A DNA stretch of 64,000 bases from Pardosa pseudoannulata (Eukaryota; Arthropoda; Arachnida; Araneae; Lycosidae), in contig CM063506.1 in NCBI GenBank assembly GCA_032207245.1, positions 40,554,842 to 40,618,841 of the forward strand, given 5' to 3'. Positions 36,874-47,792 of this stretch are shown here, piece by piece (positions within the stretch are counted from its first letter, which is position 1; each line of letters opens with the position of its first letter). The notes below the pieces were generated by a model. That model made no database searches. It saw only the letters and a program-made list of their open reading frames with translations, and had not been told where the DNA came from. Both the position numbers and the translations under genes were made by a program.

Positions 36874-38221
36874 CCCCTTAACTACAGCTGTCGTTCTTTA
36901 CACGCTTTGAGCAGTCGATGCGTTAAGTACATCGTAATGTGTATACATTTTCTTTGTATACGTTAACAGCCTTATAAGAAGGTATACTTAATGACGATCA
37001 AGAAATTAAGAAAAAGACAGCAAGAATTCTTAATATATCTTTCCGTTAAAGTGTGAAATCCGTTATTTCACAAAATACCTTGGTATTTAACGAAATAACT
37101 GGTTAAAGTATATTAAATTATTGAACTCTACGATTTAACTATGTATTCTATCGAACAGGGGTGGTCAACCTGTAGCTCGCGAGCCACATGCGGCTCTTTG
37201 AAGGATTATTTGTGGCTCTCGATAAATGTAACCGCATTTCCTTTCCATTTCGTTATTATATTTAAAAAAATAATTATAACTGATTGAGCTCCTGCAGTGA
37301 TGGGTAAAAAAAATCTGTCTTATTGGGCGTTAGAGAGATGATTCTCAAATTCCACAATTCATACCGACTCACTGCATAATTCACCGAGAACATCTTGTTA
37401 CAAAATTTGTAAAATATCCTGATGTTATGAAAACAGTCTAACAGATTGTAAATTACATTCGCACCAATGCAAAAAAATCATCGACAATTAAAAAAATTTT
37501 CTTGAAAAATAAGAGGACGAAAATCTTCCAAATGACATTCATTAATATAATTTCTGTAAAAAAACTTTTAATACCTTTTTTTGCATACCGTTTAAATGCG
37601 TATTTCACTGCGTTTCGCGAGAAGTTTCAAATTTTGAAAAATGGCTCTGACTATCATGGAGCTTGGCCACCCCTGCTATATAGAATAACGATTACGTGAT
37701 CGTTAAAGTATAAAACACCGCACTCGAAAGTTGTTCGAACTGGTTTTAGCTGCTTTTAGCCAGCTTTGAGCTGACTATAGCTACTTCGCAATGACATGTT
37801 TGTGTGCACGATTCGATTAGTTCCTTTGCTTTTAGATGTAGAATTCAGACGGTGTATTCATGCAAGCGTTTTACATTTTGGATTATTAACAAATATTTTT
37901 GAAACCTGTTTTCAATCAGTAATTTATAAAATGTATTTTTAGAGCGATTTTAGCTAGTTATGATCAATTTATGACACAACTTTGAAATTGTTTATTTTTC
38001 ACTTTAACGGTCTATCATTAGTTATTTCGTGGAATAACTATGAAAAGTATGAAGTTTTTCATCTATTATATACTTAAAATGACTTGTCTAGTACTCTCAT
38101 GACACACCTAGTCATTTTAAGAAACTAAGTTATATACTTAACGGTAACATATATATACGCCCAAAACAGCTAAAGCATCTGCTGTGCAAGTCGTATATAT
38201 ACGTCCGCAGCAGTTAAGGGC
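36874..38221. mobile_element. piggyBac-type non-autonomous element holding a hAT MITE
   Basis: TTAA flanks (36870-36873 and 38222-38225) enclose the ends CCCCTTAACTACAGCTG and, inverted, GCCCTTAACTGCTGCGG. There is no transposase of its own. The right end has an imperfect repeat of the GTATATATACGYCC block (near 38150 and 38192). The hAT MITE at 37156-37675 sits inside. The right end lies only ~95 bp from the host splice donor. Confidence 0.75.
37156..37675 (+). mobile_element. hAT MITE, 520 bp, with transposase remnant
   Basis: The ends are CAGGGGTGGTCAACCTG and, inverted, CAGGGGTGGCCAAGCTC, the usual hAT form. The flanking 8-mers CTATCGAA and CTATATAG agree at five positions, so the duplication has eroded. 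The plus-strand interior reads CIIHREHLVTKFVKYPDVMKTV, a stop, then QIVNYIRTNAKK. This is a conserved stretch of ZBED5-type hAT transposases. Confidence 0.82.
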
Positions 38222-38319
38222 TTAAAGAAAAAATATTTTAGTTATTCAGATTCAGACTACATTATTGCTGTTTACCATACAGCAGGAAACATTTTTTTTA
38301 AAAAAGGTCAAAACTTTAC

Positions 38320-38747
38320 CTGTATCCGAGAAATTTGGGGAAATCATTCTCCAGTTTCTCTTTAATTTGACCCTTAAAACAACTCGCAATCAATAAAATA
38401 AATCGTCCTATTGTTATAATTTTTACGTTCGATATCAGGTTGTCCTTATTTAGAGTAATTAATTCATGTAAGTCAATGTTGTCTTGAAAGGCGCACATAA
38501 CCTCATCAGGAACGTATAGACGACTTTTCGCAACAAATTCAAGCAATGACTGCCCAAATACGGCTAGTTTCACAAGAAAAACTTGGTCATACTCATTAAA
38601 TTTGGCGTCGATAATTTTCTTTAAGTCATCTTCAGCTTTGGTTCGAGCTTCAGCTTCAGATATAGCTTCAGCATCAGCTCTAGCTTCAGCTTCAGCTCTA
38701 TCTTCAGTTCTAGCTTCAGCTTCATCTTTAGATCCAGGCTGAGACAT
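38320..38747 (-). CDS. Candidate host gene, first coding exon
   Basis: The ATG at 38747-38745 is the first after an in-frame TGA about 20 codons upstream. The exon runs 142 codons and ends at a near-perfect donor (GGATACAG|GTAAAGT, phase 2). Residues ~8-40 are an Ala/Glu-rich, charged repeat (EAEARTEDRAEAEARADAEA), likely a single long helix or coiled coil. It is encoded by hexamer-like GCTTCA/GCTCTA repeats (minus: AGCTGAAGC). The remainder looks globular and helical (EYDQVFLVKLAVFGQSLLEF, IGRFILLIASCFKGQIKEKL). Joined to the terminal exon it gives about 257 aa. I do not recognise the family. A helical Bcl-2-like fold crossed my mind but no BH motif is clear. Confidence 0.62.
38640..38735. 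repeat. Coding 6/12-bp repeat (AGCTTC/AGCTCT type)
   Basis: TTCAGC and TAGCTTCAGC recur in register across the Ala/Glu-rich segment of the exon. The period is a multiple of three, so length changes would keep the frame. Confidence 0.8.
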
Positions 38748-39107
38748 TGTAGAAAATGGAACAAGTGAGCTAACAGAATATTGTCTTGAAGAGGGAAATC
38801 AAGCTGACTAACGAACTCCGGTAGCGTTGGTGCTTAGATGGGTATAATATGTCTTACTAATAGTGCCCTACTGCTTTGTCAGTGTGCATCTTCTTCCCTA
38901 CTACATTCTCTTACTAATTGATAATTTGGCTGCTACTCACAGGGCCGCTAAATCACAGGGAATAGTCGATTTTTTCGACTGGCTACGTCATTATCACGAA
39001 AATCCCCTCAGAGTTGCAAAAGTTCTCATCTTCGACAAAACCCAACGTGCCGAATTGTACTTCTAGTGACGTCATTAGATAATCTAGTGGTGTAGATGAT
39101 CGCCGTG
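38748..39107 (-). promoter_or_regulatory. Upstream region of the candidate host gene
   Basis: The 5' UTR and promoter should lie here on the minus strand. I see no clear TATA box. The sequence is less AT-rich than its surroundings and contains a TGACGTCA at 39068-39075, a full CRE site. Position makes a promoter likely, but no core element was identified. Confidence 0.3.
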
Positions 39108-39115
39108 GGTAGCAG

Positions 39116-39435
39116 CCAGGCCGTAGGTAGGGGGAGGGATTTGGGGGACTGATCCCGCCCCGAAATTTTGAAAGACCATTTTGTAGATAGGCATTGTTCC
39201 ACGTTTGTGTGTGTGTGTGCTATCTGCCTAGCTGTTCATGAATATAAACAGTTATTTTCTTAAAAAATAAAAACCCGCTCAGACCATAAAAGTCTTCCTA
39301 AACCGGTGGCCGGAAATACAGCACTGTATTCTGGAAATACAGTGCTTCCCCTTTCATCAGTTGAAGTATCATTCAAAATAAAGATGTCTTTCTCCCTTGG
39401 TCCCCCTCTGAAAATAATTTCTGGCTACGGTCCTG
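39116..39435. mobile_element. hAT MITE, 320 bp, 8-bp target duplication
   Basis: The inverted ends CAGGCCGTAGGTAG and CAGGACCGTAGCCAG lie inside GGTAGCAG direct repeats (39108-39115 and 39436-39443). The interior has a short (GT)n tract and no coding content. Confidence 0.82.
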
Positions 39436-39640
39436 GGTAGCAGCCCATGAGTAGAATTTCTAGATGCTCTTTAATTCTAAAAAATTCTAAATTCTGTGTT
39501 GTTTGAATAATTTCTGGTAACATATTTGCTTGAAGAATATTTTCCTTGATCCAGGAAGTCGATTAGACTACCAAATTCCAGAACAATCTCTTTGATTTTA
39601 TATTTGCTTCACCAAGAGTTGTTGATTTGGCTAATTTAAT

Positions 39641-40195
39641 ACACCATGTTATGTAGTCTCCACACTATGGCCAATTGTTCACCACTTCATGATGGTGACC
39701 TTGGACGATAAACGGTCTTGGAAGACGACTTCGCTCAAGTAGGTCCTCTCAATTTTTTAAAGCAGGGACCAAGCAGAAGACCCACAGACTTGGCTTGCCT
39801 CCTCCAGAGGTATTAATTGAGAACTTGGAGGACATTGGGTTGGCTTGGGTAATGGATTGGGCGGATCACAGAGTATTTGTCTACTCCTGTGAACATCTAA
39901 CCTATTCATAAAAGTATTTGTTGTTGTTGTTTCTCATGTCACTTGGACAAATCAAGCACGATTGAGCCTGCAGGCTCTCATATTAAGGCCAAGGGATGCA
40001 CCTTTCGTTTTAATGAGCACCATTAACGTGAAAGAACAACTTCTTTCAAGTAGATCCTCGTTAAGTTTTGAAGCAGGGATCAAACAGAAGACTCACAGAC
40101 TTGGCCTGTTACCCCCCAGAGGCATTAATTGAGAACTTGGAGGACATTGTGACCACGAACCTATTTTACGTGCCCCAGTCACCTTTAAGCAACAT
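39641..40195 (-). repeat. Dispersed repeat B, copies 2 and 3 in tandem
   Basis: Two copies (~39641-39905 and ~39925-40195) share GCAGGGACCAAGCAGAAG, CACAGACTTGGC, AGAGGYATTAATTGAGAAC and TTGGAGGACATTG. The second begins (plus) with TTGTTGTTGTTT, the same (AAC)n tail as the copy at 10576. The 90-codon minus-strand ORF at 40093-40365 is not a gene. Confidence 0.75.
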
Positions 40196-41212
40196 GGCGG
40201 ATCTTCGGGTTCCGAATAAAAATATTTACAATGGACGATAGTGGAAAACAATTGTCGAGAGGTAGGTTGAATAGCAGTGCAGTTGAAAATAAAGCTGTTT
40301 CCACCAAATTCTTCCATTTTTAACTTTAAATACATGTACTCTTCCAAGTGTCTGATTAAAAGCACGGCCTCCTGATTTTGTTGCTCTAAAATTTCATATC
40401 TGATTTTTAAAACTTAAATTATTTAACTTAAAAAATTTTAAAAGTCATTTTGGTGAATTTTTCAATTAACCAAAATTAATATTTAATGAACCATTATGCA
40501 GAAATTTATATTAAAGCAAATGATAATTTTTATTTTTATTTTTTTGGAAACTAGTATTTACTAGCATCTTACTAGCATTTACTAGCTCTTAGTTACTAGC
40601 ATATAGCCCGTCATATGACGGGATCAGTAAAATTTTTAATTTTCCAGAATTGTAAAGTAATCTCTGAGGCAGGTGAAAAATTGTTTGTTTTTGGCTGAGA
40701 ATTATCTGGTACAAGCTCATTAATTTGTGTACCTTCATACTCCTCTAAAGTCTTCCAACATTGTGAATGCAGTTTAGAATCACGTTGAATTGATTTAGTC
40801 AAACAGTGTAGTTATATATAAAAAACAAACACACAAACTTCTTAATTTTCAAAGATATGTAACTCAAAAGGTAGATATTTTTTAGTTCGTGACATCGCAC
40901 TGGATCATTCATCACATTCATTTACTGGCTCTCCTGGCCAAGCCCTCTAAGCCAGATCACATGGACATGAGAAATAACAATAATTGCAACACGATAATGA
41001 GGACTGGGATACTAAGACTTAATTAATTTTAGGTATAACAGAAGTAAGGTTCACGATTTCGGTGAAAGGTACACAATGAGAATAAAAATAAATTTCATTT
41101 AATATAAGTTAAGTGAAAAGAAATAGTCTGTGAAATAGACTCCTAGACTTTTATGAAAAGAATTTGTTGTTAATACCGGTGATAAAATTTCCATTGCAAC
41201 AAAAAATAATCG
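40196..41212. other. AT-rich, no feature recognised
   Basis: Only short ORFs without recognisable content. A small local duplication of ACTAGCATTTACTAGC-type sequence lies near 40550-40600. Confidence 0.35.
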
Positions 41213-41742
41213 ATGATTAAATTTAAAATTATCACATATGTACCTAATCTATTATTTAAGCCAAATATAAAAGAAAATTATGTACGTAATATCTAAGTTC
41301 AGTGATAAAACGTATGAAAATAATGCAGACGATATTTAAATAATTTAAAATAAGATATGATAAAACGAGATGGTTAAAGGAATGACGTCATAATGATAGA
41401 AAAAATGTTACATTTACCTAATTATTATGTGATGAATTTAATCTCCAACTCTTAACGGAAGAAAATAGGGCTTGAAATAATGGTATCAAACACTCGAAAA
41501 GAGGGTAAGGGGTGGATTTCGAAAGTTTTATAGACGACAGTATTTTTTGCTGTGATATGAAGTATATTTATACCAATTTATTTTAGAATCAGATCGATAG
41601 TTTAGGAGAAGATAAACTTTACTAGCTTTGAATTTTTTTAACCCTAACTTATCAAGAATCCAATATGGATGCCTCTATTCTTTCCAGGTCCAACCGCTTC
41701 ATAAATTCGAGGACAGACGGACAGATAACTTTGTCTATTATT
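41213..41742 (+). repeat. Dispersed repeat D, copy 2
   Basis: Partner of 22903-23432, same orientation and length. It stops about 260 bp before the 248-bp satellite array. Confidence 0.85.
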
Positions 41743-42004
41743 ATATAGGGGATTGTACAAATAAAATGTCAAATTTATGCTTTTTTAGTAATTATAAACA
41801 TTTTCATAGTATGAAGAAAGTTATTGCAATTTATAGAAATTTATTGTATGTTATAATTGAACTTCAAGGGTGTGTGTGTGAGGGGGGAGGGCTAAAACAA
41901 ACGTTAGTCCCTGGAACCTACTTAAATCCTTCTTTTACACTCATTCGACCCTGTCTTCCCCCACCCTGAAAAAGATATAGACATACTAATACCGCTAAAG
42001 GCTT

Positions 42005-44510
42005 TTCCGCAAATATGTTTTAACTTTAAAATGTTTTTCATTTTTGGTAAAATCTTCTTAGATGATGCGCATTTAGATTCAATAATAAAACAACAACCTA
42101 ATAATAAATAACTGTAAATACAATCTGGAAATTTCAGGGAGGGGTTTGAATCTCACCCCAAGTGTAAATAAGCAAAAATACAGTCTGGAAATTTCAGGGC
42201 AGAGTTTGAATCTCAACCCCTTGTATTAACGACCTTGAGGCAGGTGATATAAATGAGATCTAACATATGACACCAGTGAGGTTTGGTTTATTAATACAAT
42301 TTAGTCTCACTTCCTCTCAAATACGTTTTTACTTTAAAATATTTTTCATTTTTGTAAATGTCTGCCTAACAGATGCGCATTTAAATTCAGTGATAAAACA
42401 ACAACCTAACCATAAATAACTATAAATACAATCTGGAAATTTCAGGGAGGGGTTTGAATCTCACCCCTTCATGTTAACGACCTTGAGTCAGGTGATATAA
42501 ATGAGATCTAACATATGACACCAGTGAATTTTGGTTTATTAATGCATTTTAGTCTCACTTTCCCTCAAATACGTTTTTACTTTAAAATAATTTTCTTTTT
42601 TTGAAAATGTCTGCCTATCAGATGAGCATTTAAATTCAAGGATAAAAAAGTAACCCAAGCATAAATAAGCAAAAATATAGTCTGGAAATTTCAGGGCGGA
42701 ATTTAAATCTCAACCCCTCGTATTAACAACCTTGAGTCAGGTGGTATAAATGATATCTAATATATGACACCAGTGAGGTTTGGTTTATTAATGCATTTTA
42801 GTCTCACTTCCTCTCAAATGCGTTTTTACTTTAAAATATTTTTCATTTCTGTAAATGTAATATATGCCTAACAGATGCGCATTTAAATTGAGTGATAAAA
42901 CAACTACCTAACTATAAATAACTATAAATACAATCTGGAAATTTCAGGGCGAATTTTGAATCTTAACCCTCGTATTAACGACCTTGAGTCAAATGATATA
43001 AATAAAATCTAATAATGATATTGGTAAAGCTTGGTTTATTGACGCATTTTAGTCTCACTTTCTCTCAAATACGTTTTTACTTTAAAATATTTTTTTTTTC
43101 ATTTTTGTAAATGTCTGCCTAACAGATGCGCATTTACATTCAATGATAAAACAACCTAACCATAAATAATTATAAATACCATCTGGAAATTTCAGGGTGG
43201 TGTTTGAATCTCAACTCCTCGTATTAACGACCTTGAGGCAGGTGATATAATGACACCAGTGAAGTTTGGTTTATTAATGCATTTTAGTCTCACTTTCTCT
43301 CAAATACGTTTTTACTTTAAAATAATTTTCATTTTTGTAAATGTCTGCCTAACACATGCGCATTTAAATTCAAGGATAAAAATGCAACCCAAGCACAAAA
43401 TAAGCAAAAATATAGTCTGGAAATTTCAGGGCGGAGTTTGAATCTCAACCCATTGTATTAAAGACCTTGAGGCAGGTGATATAAATGATATCTAACATAT
43501 GACACCAGTGAGGTTTAGTTTATTAATGCATTTAGTCTCACTTCCTCTCAAATACGTTTTTACTTTAAAATACTTTTCATTTTTGTAAATGTCTGCCTAT
43601 CAGATGCGCATTTAAATTCAGTGATAAACAACAACCTAACCATAAAAAATTATAAATACAATCTGTAAATTTCAGGGTGGAGTTTGAATCTCAATTCCTG
43701 TATTAACGACCTTGAGTCAAGTGATATACATGAAATCTAATAATAATATTGGTAAAGTTTGGTTTATTAATGCATTTTAGTCTCACTTTCCCTCAAATAC
43801 GTTTTTACTTTAAAATAATTTTTATTTTTATAAATGTCTACCTAACAGATGCGCATTTAAATTCAGTGATAAAACAACAACCTAACCATATATAACTATA
43901 AATACAATCTGGAAATTTAAGGACGGAGTTTGAATTTCAATCCCTCCTATTAACTACCTTGAGTCAAGTGATATAAATGAAATTTAGTAATGATATTGGT
44001 AAAGTTTGGTTTATTAATGCATTTTAGTCTCACTTTCCCTCAAATACGTTTTTACTTTAAAATAATTTTTTATTTTTATAAATGTCTACCTAATAGGTGC
44101 GCATTTACATTCAGTGATAAAACAACAACCTAACCATAAATAACTATAAATACAATCTGGAAATTTCAGGACGAAGTTTGAATTTCAATCCCTCCTATTA
44201 ACTACCTTGAGTCAAGTGATATAAATGAAATTTAGTAATGATATTGGTAAAGTTTGGTTTATTAATGCATTTTAGTCTCACTTTCACTCAAATACGTTTT
44301 TACTTTAAAATATTTTACATTTTTGTAAATATCTGCCTAACAGCATTTAAATTCAAGGATGAAAAGCATAAATAAGCAAAAATATAGTCTGAAAATTTCA
44401 GAACCTCGTTTGAATCTCACTTCCTCTTGTCTATTACCTTGAGTTAGGGAATGAAAATAAGACCTTAACATATGACTCTGATGAAATTTGGTTTATTATT
44501 GCATTTTAAT
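42005..44510. repeat. Satellite array, ~248-bp unit, about ten copies
   Basis: The landmark GATGCGCATTTA (or a one-base variant) occurs at 42064, 42372, 42621, 42874, 43125, 43355, 43603, 43848 and 44096. Spacing is mostly 245-253 bp. The first interval is 308 because of an internal ~60-bp duplication (TCTGGAAATTTCAGGG block), and one is 230. Other fixed blocks are GACCTTGAG, TTTGGTTTATTAATGCATTT and CAAATACGTTTTTACTTTAAAAT. Units are about 85-95% alike by eye. Confidence 0.95.
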
Positions 44511-45038
44511 TGAATTCTTGTTGTGTAGATGGCGACACTAATCATCAAGTTTTGAATTGTAATACCGATTGTTTTATTTTCATAAAGCGGAATGCTGATA
44601 TTTTAACTACTGTAAAAGGTATAAGGGGCTTTAATCTTACGTCTTCTTTTTATTTATTCCGTTTTCAACTGCCTAATTATGTTGGGAAAGTAAAAATGCT
44701 TTTGTATGAAATAGGTTTCTGAATTGACAACAAAGGGATTTTTAATAAAAATAGAAATTTAAAAAGGAGTTGTTTAAAAACATTTAAAAATATATTCCCA
44801 GTACATCTCATTAATTATTTTATTCTTTTATTATTTGTACTGTCTTTATTATTGTACTATATAGAAATGCAAATGGGTATACCTCTTTTAAATATTCTGT
44901 TGAATACAAAAATGTATCACAAAGTTTAACAAATAAAATAAAGTACAATATTTTTTTAATAAAGCAAGAGTACTTACTTGTTAAGCATCCACCCATACAT
45001 CGCAGAGGATTTTATTGATTTTTTTACTGTAGTAGCAC
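44511..45038. other. AT-rich spacer
   Basis: A 70-codon plus-strand ORF (44510-44722) has no recognisable domain. Nothing else was seen. Confidence 0.35.
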
Positions 45039-45128
45039 CATATAGGCAGGGCCCGACTTACAGAAAGGGGGGCCCAGAGCATACCCATTCATCCGGGGCC
45101 CTCCTCAATCTGCTGTACTATAACGTAC

Positions 45129-46170
45129 TGGAGATATGGTAGGCGAAGCCGTCAATGAAACAGGCTAGAAAACTGTTTAATCTAGACTAAATATTTTATT
45201 CAGGTGAATAAATTATTTACAGCTATGCACAGATTCAGTAGATTTCTAAATATTCTGGGATCTCGTGCTGGGATAACATTCACTCAATTAGGATGCGTGG
45301 GTACTGGGTACAATGTGGCTAGGATTTCTAAATCACTAGATCAGTTCGCTAATTAGTGCCGGTAATAAACGTTGACACTATCACCTCCGGGCTGGCGATT
45401 AGTACAGTCGGCTTTCACACCAAGGGTCGAAAGCTCAGATTGCGTATCACGCTGGAGTTCGTGAAGGAAACTCGGGATGCAAGACGATCCAAAATGAGAG
45501 CAAGGGTCACTCTCAGCTACCTACTTCTATTCATTAAGTAGAAAAAAATAGTAAAATAACGGGAATGGGATTCCCAAGACGAAGGTCGACTTCTTAGCAA
45601 ACAGAGACGCTGGCGGCCTCTAAACAAGAAAACTCTGGAAATTGGAGAGACGAGTGGACTCCTCTCGAGCTCCACACAACAGCTCCAAAAACAACTCTCA
45701 AGAAAAAGCCTCAAGAAGAAAAAGCCCCGTCATGGCACCGCCACTCTTCTTTTATAGCGGTCCCGGTTCCCTTTAAGCGATTCTTCTGGCAACTTCCAGA
45801 AGCAGAATGATGCAATCTTGCCGTCACTTTCCGCCTGAATCAGCTGTTTCGATTCCATATGCGACCAAAAAGCCGTCTTTAAATCAGCCGACCCAAACAA
45901 CTTAATTTCCTTTTTCGCTACTGCTAATGGGCGCACATGTGGCACTGTAATTGTTTACAATCATTTCACCGAGTCTTTTCACTCAACAGTCTCAGAAAGT
46001 CTCAGACGAACTCTCTCCAGCACACGGACAGTTTTCAATTAAGTCCGGGACCTAGTACACAACGTGTATTGTTAGACCACCCGTTTCTGCCTGCCGCTAA
46101 CGGTAATTATCCACGGCGAAAGGTCACCTTCCACTCCTCTTTCTTTAGGGTCATGTAACGGATCGTTACA
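45129..46170 (-). mobile_element. Probable solo LTR (gypsy-type size), minus orientation
   Basis: On the minus strand it starts TGTAACGATCCGTTACA, has a TATA box (TATAAAAG) at about 45758-45751, an AATAAA near 45200, and ends ...CATATCTCCA. GTAC occurs directly outside both ends (45125-45128 and 46171-46174), a possible 4-bp target duplication. The block is clearly more GC-rich than the surrounding DNA. No internal retroelement genes are left, which fits LTR-LTR recombination. The exact 3' boundary is uncertain. Confidence 0.6.
45751..45758 (-). promoter_or_regulatory. TATA box in the LTR-like block
   Basis: TATAAAAG on the minus strand, with the expected start about 25-30 bp downstream and the poly(A) signal about 550 bp further on. 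Confidence 0.5.
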
Positions 46171-46689
46171 GTACATAGGTGGTGGTTAAGGGGTGATTCT
46201 TATGCTTAGTGAAGCTTAAACTATGACCCGCAGAGGCTTTAAAGTTGACTCACTAATGTAGTTAATAAAATAAGATTAGTTTAAAATAAAATGAAAAATT
46301 ATGAAACAATTAAAATTTTAAAAAAAAGCTACAAAGAAAAATCCTGGAAGGTCAAGCGTATATTAGAATTTTGTAAGTCCTTACCCGAGAAATTTTCCTG
46401 CCTAAAACAGAATGTAGCTGCTTGTTCTACATTTTTCGCCAGCACTTACATTTGTGAACAAGCTCTCTAATGATACTGAATAAGTCAAAAAATAAGAGAA
46501 GAAATTGTCGATAATTTAAAGTGAATTTTAGACATACGCATCATATTTTTAACTTAAAGGGACAGTTAATTTGGGGGCCTCCTTTTGACTGGGAGCCCGG
46601 GCGCTTGCCCCGTTTGCCCTGTCGAAAATCAGGCCCTGCATATAGGCTGCCAACATTACTCTCTGGGACAACACAAACAAAGTAGATTT

Positions 46690-46800
46690 TTGTAATTTAG
46701 ATGCAGGGACCAAGCAGAAGACTTCCAGGCTTGTCCTGACACCTTCAGAAGTATCGTTTGAGAACTTGGAGGCCATTGAGGCGACGAACTTAATTTACTT
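46690..46800 (-). repeat. Dispersed repeat B, partial copy 4
   Basis: It shares GCAGGGACCAAGCAGAAGAC, then GAGAACTTGGAGG, then CGACGAAC with the copies at 10.6 and 39.6-40.2 kb. It lacks the (AAC)n tail end. Confidence 0.7.
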
Positions 46801-46862
46801 ACAAAAGACGTCTTTAATAAACACGAATCTTTGGTAGGCTTGAGCCCAGAACCCACATCCCT

Positions 46863-47045
46863 CTGGTAACGTTTGGTTTGGTTTGAAGTGCTACTGCGGT
46901 CTACTATTTTCCAATACGAGGGCTGATGAAACCGGGATTTACAGCTGAAAGCCGATTCCGAATGGCCACAGACATTAATGCCAGCATCAGGATTCAAACC
47001 CATAAACTCTATAACCAAATAGAACGGCCCTATATTCAGCCATTA
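46863..47045 (-). mobile_element. tRNA-derived SINE, copy 2
   Basis: On the minus strand it has a B-box-like GGGTTTGAATCCTG, then ATTCGGAATCGGCTTT, then AATAGTAGACCGCAGTAG, and ends in an AAACCAAACCAAAC tail. The block order is as in copies 1 and 3. The A box is degenerate here. GGTAACG / GGTTACG at the two flanks may be a short target duplication. Confidence 0.75.
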
Positions 47046-47149
47046 TTCGGTTACGAGATCGGTGTTTTAGATGACTGAGTACCGTGGCTCATAAAACTTA
47101 GTTTACTTTTCGTGCTCGTTTTTAAAAAAAATTAGTCAGGCATTCCCAT

Positions 47150-47610
47150 GGAGAATATTTTGCTCTATCATGTGGCAAAATTTCGTGAAAGAATTCTTTA
47201 GGATTGGTTTAGAATACTACGGTTTACTTTTTAAATTCGTGACAACTAATGAGACCGATATAAAACAATTCTGAGGGGCCACGAAAAAATATGCCAACAG
47301 AGGTGTTTTTGCTCTATCATTTCTGAAAAATTTCTTGCAAGAATTCTTTAGGATTGGTTTAGAACGCTACGGTTTACTTTTTTAATACACAAGTAATGAG
47401 ACAAATATAAGCTGATTCTTATGGGCTACGAAAAAATATAGCGACAGTGGTATTTTTGTTCTATCATGTGGCAAAATTTCTTGAAAGTATTTTTTAGGAT
47501 TGGTTTAGAACGCTACGGTTTATTTTTTAATACACGGCAATTAATATGACCGATGCAAACCGATTCTGGGAGGGCTATGGAGGAACATGTCGACAGTGGT
47601 GTTCTAACCA
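47150..47610. repeat. Tandem repeat, ~148-bp unit, about three copies
   Basis: GGATTGGTTTAGAA occurs at 47201, 47351 and 47497 (spacing 150 and 146), each with GCTCTATCAT or GTTCTATCAT upstream and CTACGGTTTA downstream. The last unit runs directly into SINE copy 3. Confidence 0.9.
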
Positions 47611-47613
47611 ATG

Positions 47614-47792
47614 TTCGGAGACGTGCCGAACTATGGTAGAGCGCTGCATTTTGGTGCCGGAGTTCAAGCGTTCGAATCCCGCTTCTGGCGTGAATGTTCA
47701 TAGCCTTTCAGAATCGGCTTTAAGCAGTAGGTCCCGGTCTAATTAGCCTTCGTGTGCAAAATAGTAGACCGTAGTGTTCCAAACTAAACGTA
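47614..47792 (+). mobile_element. tRNA-derived SINE, copy 3 (best promoter boxes)
   Basis: The A box TGGTAGAGCGC and B box GTTCGAATCCCGC are close to the tRNA consensus and ~35 bp apart. The tail carries CAGAATCGGCTTTAAGCAG, then AGTAGACCGTAGTGTTCC, then AAACTAAACG. Of the three copies it is the one most likely to keep pol III promoter activity. Confidence 0.8.

Larger units (their letters stand above)
25495..38319 (-). other. Predicted 12.8-kb intron packed with nested transposons
   Basis: The donor (minus) is TACAG|GTAAAGT at 38320/38319 and the acceptor TTCTAG|G at 25495/25494. The phases agree (2 to 2). Inside lie at least six insertions: two nested piggyBac-type elements, a 5-kb LINE, three truncated jockey/I-like LINE pieces, and a piggyBac MITE holding a hAT MITE. 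The rest is AT-rich sequence without ORFs (32503-33446, 33698-34451, 34960-36869). Confidence 0.55.
45047..46638 (+). mobile_element. hAT element, 1592 bp, perfect 8-bp target duplication, holding a solo LTR
   Basis: CATATAGG flanks both sides (45039-45046 and 46639-46646). The ends are CAGGGCCCGACTT and, inverted, CAGGGCCTGATTT, followed by GC-rich subterminal sequence. The interior keeps a trace of hAT C-terminal code near 46424-46470 (TFFASTYICEQAL). A ~1.0-kb LTR-like block occupies the middle. Confidence 0.9.

Noticed and set aside
45356..46158. Short ORFs in the GC-richer block suggesting host exons.
   Set aside because: The block has LTR-type signals (TATA, poly(A), TG...CA ends) and sits inside a hAT element; the ORFs have no recognisable domains.
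47614..47680. A possible functional tRNA gene with good A and B boxes.
   Set aside because: The flanking body and tail match the SINE copies and the acceptor stem does not pair convincingly.
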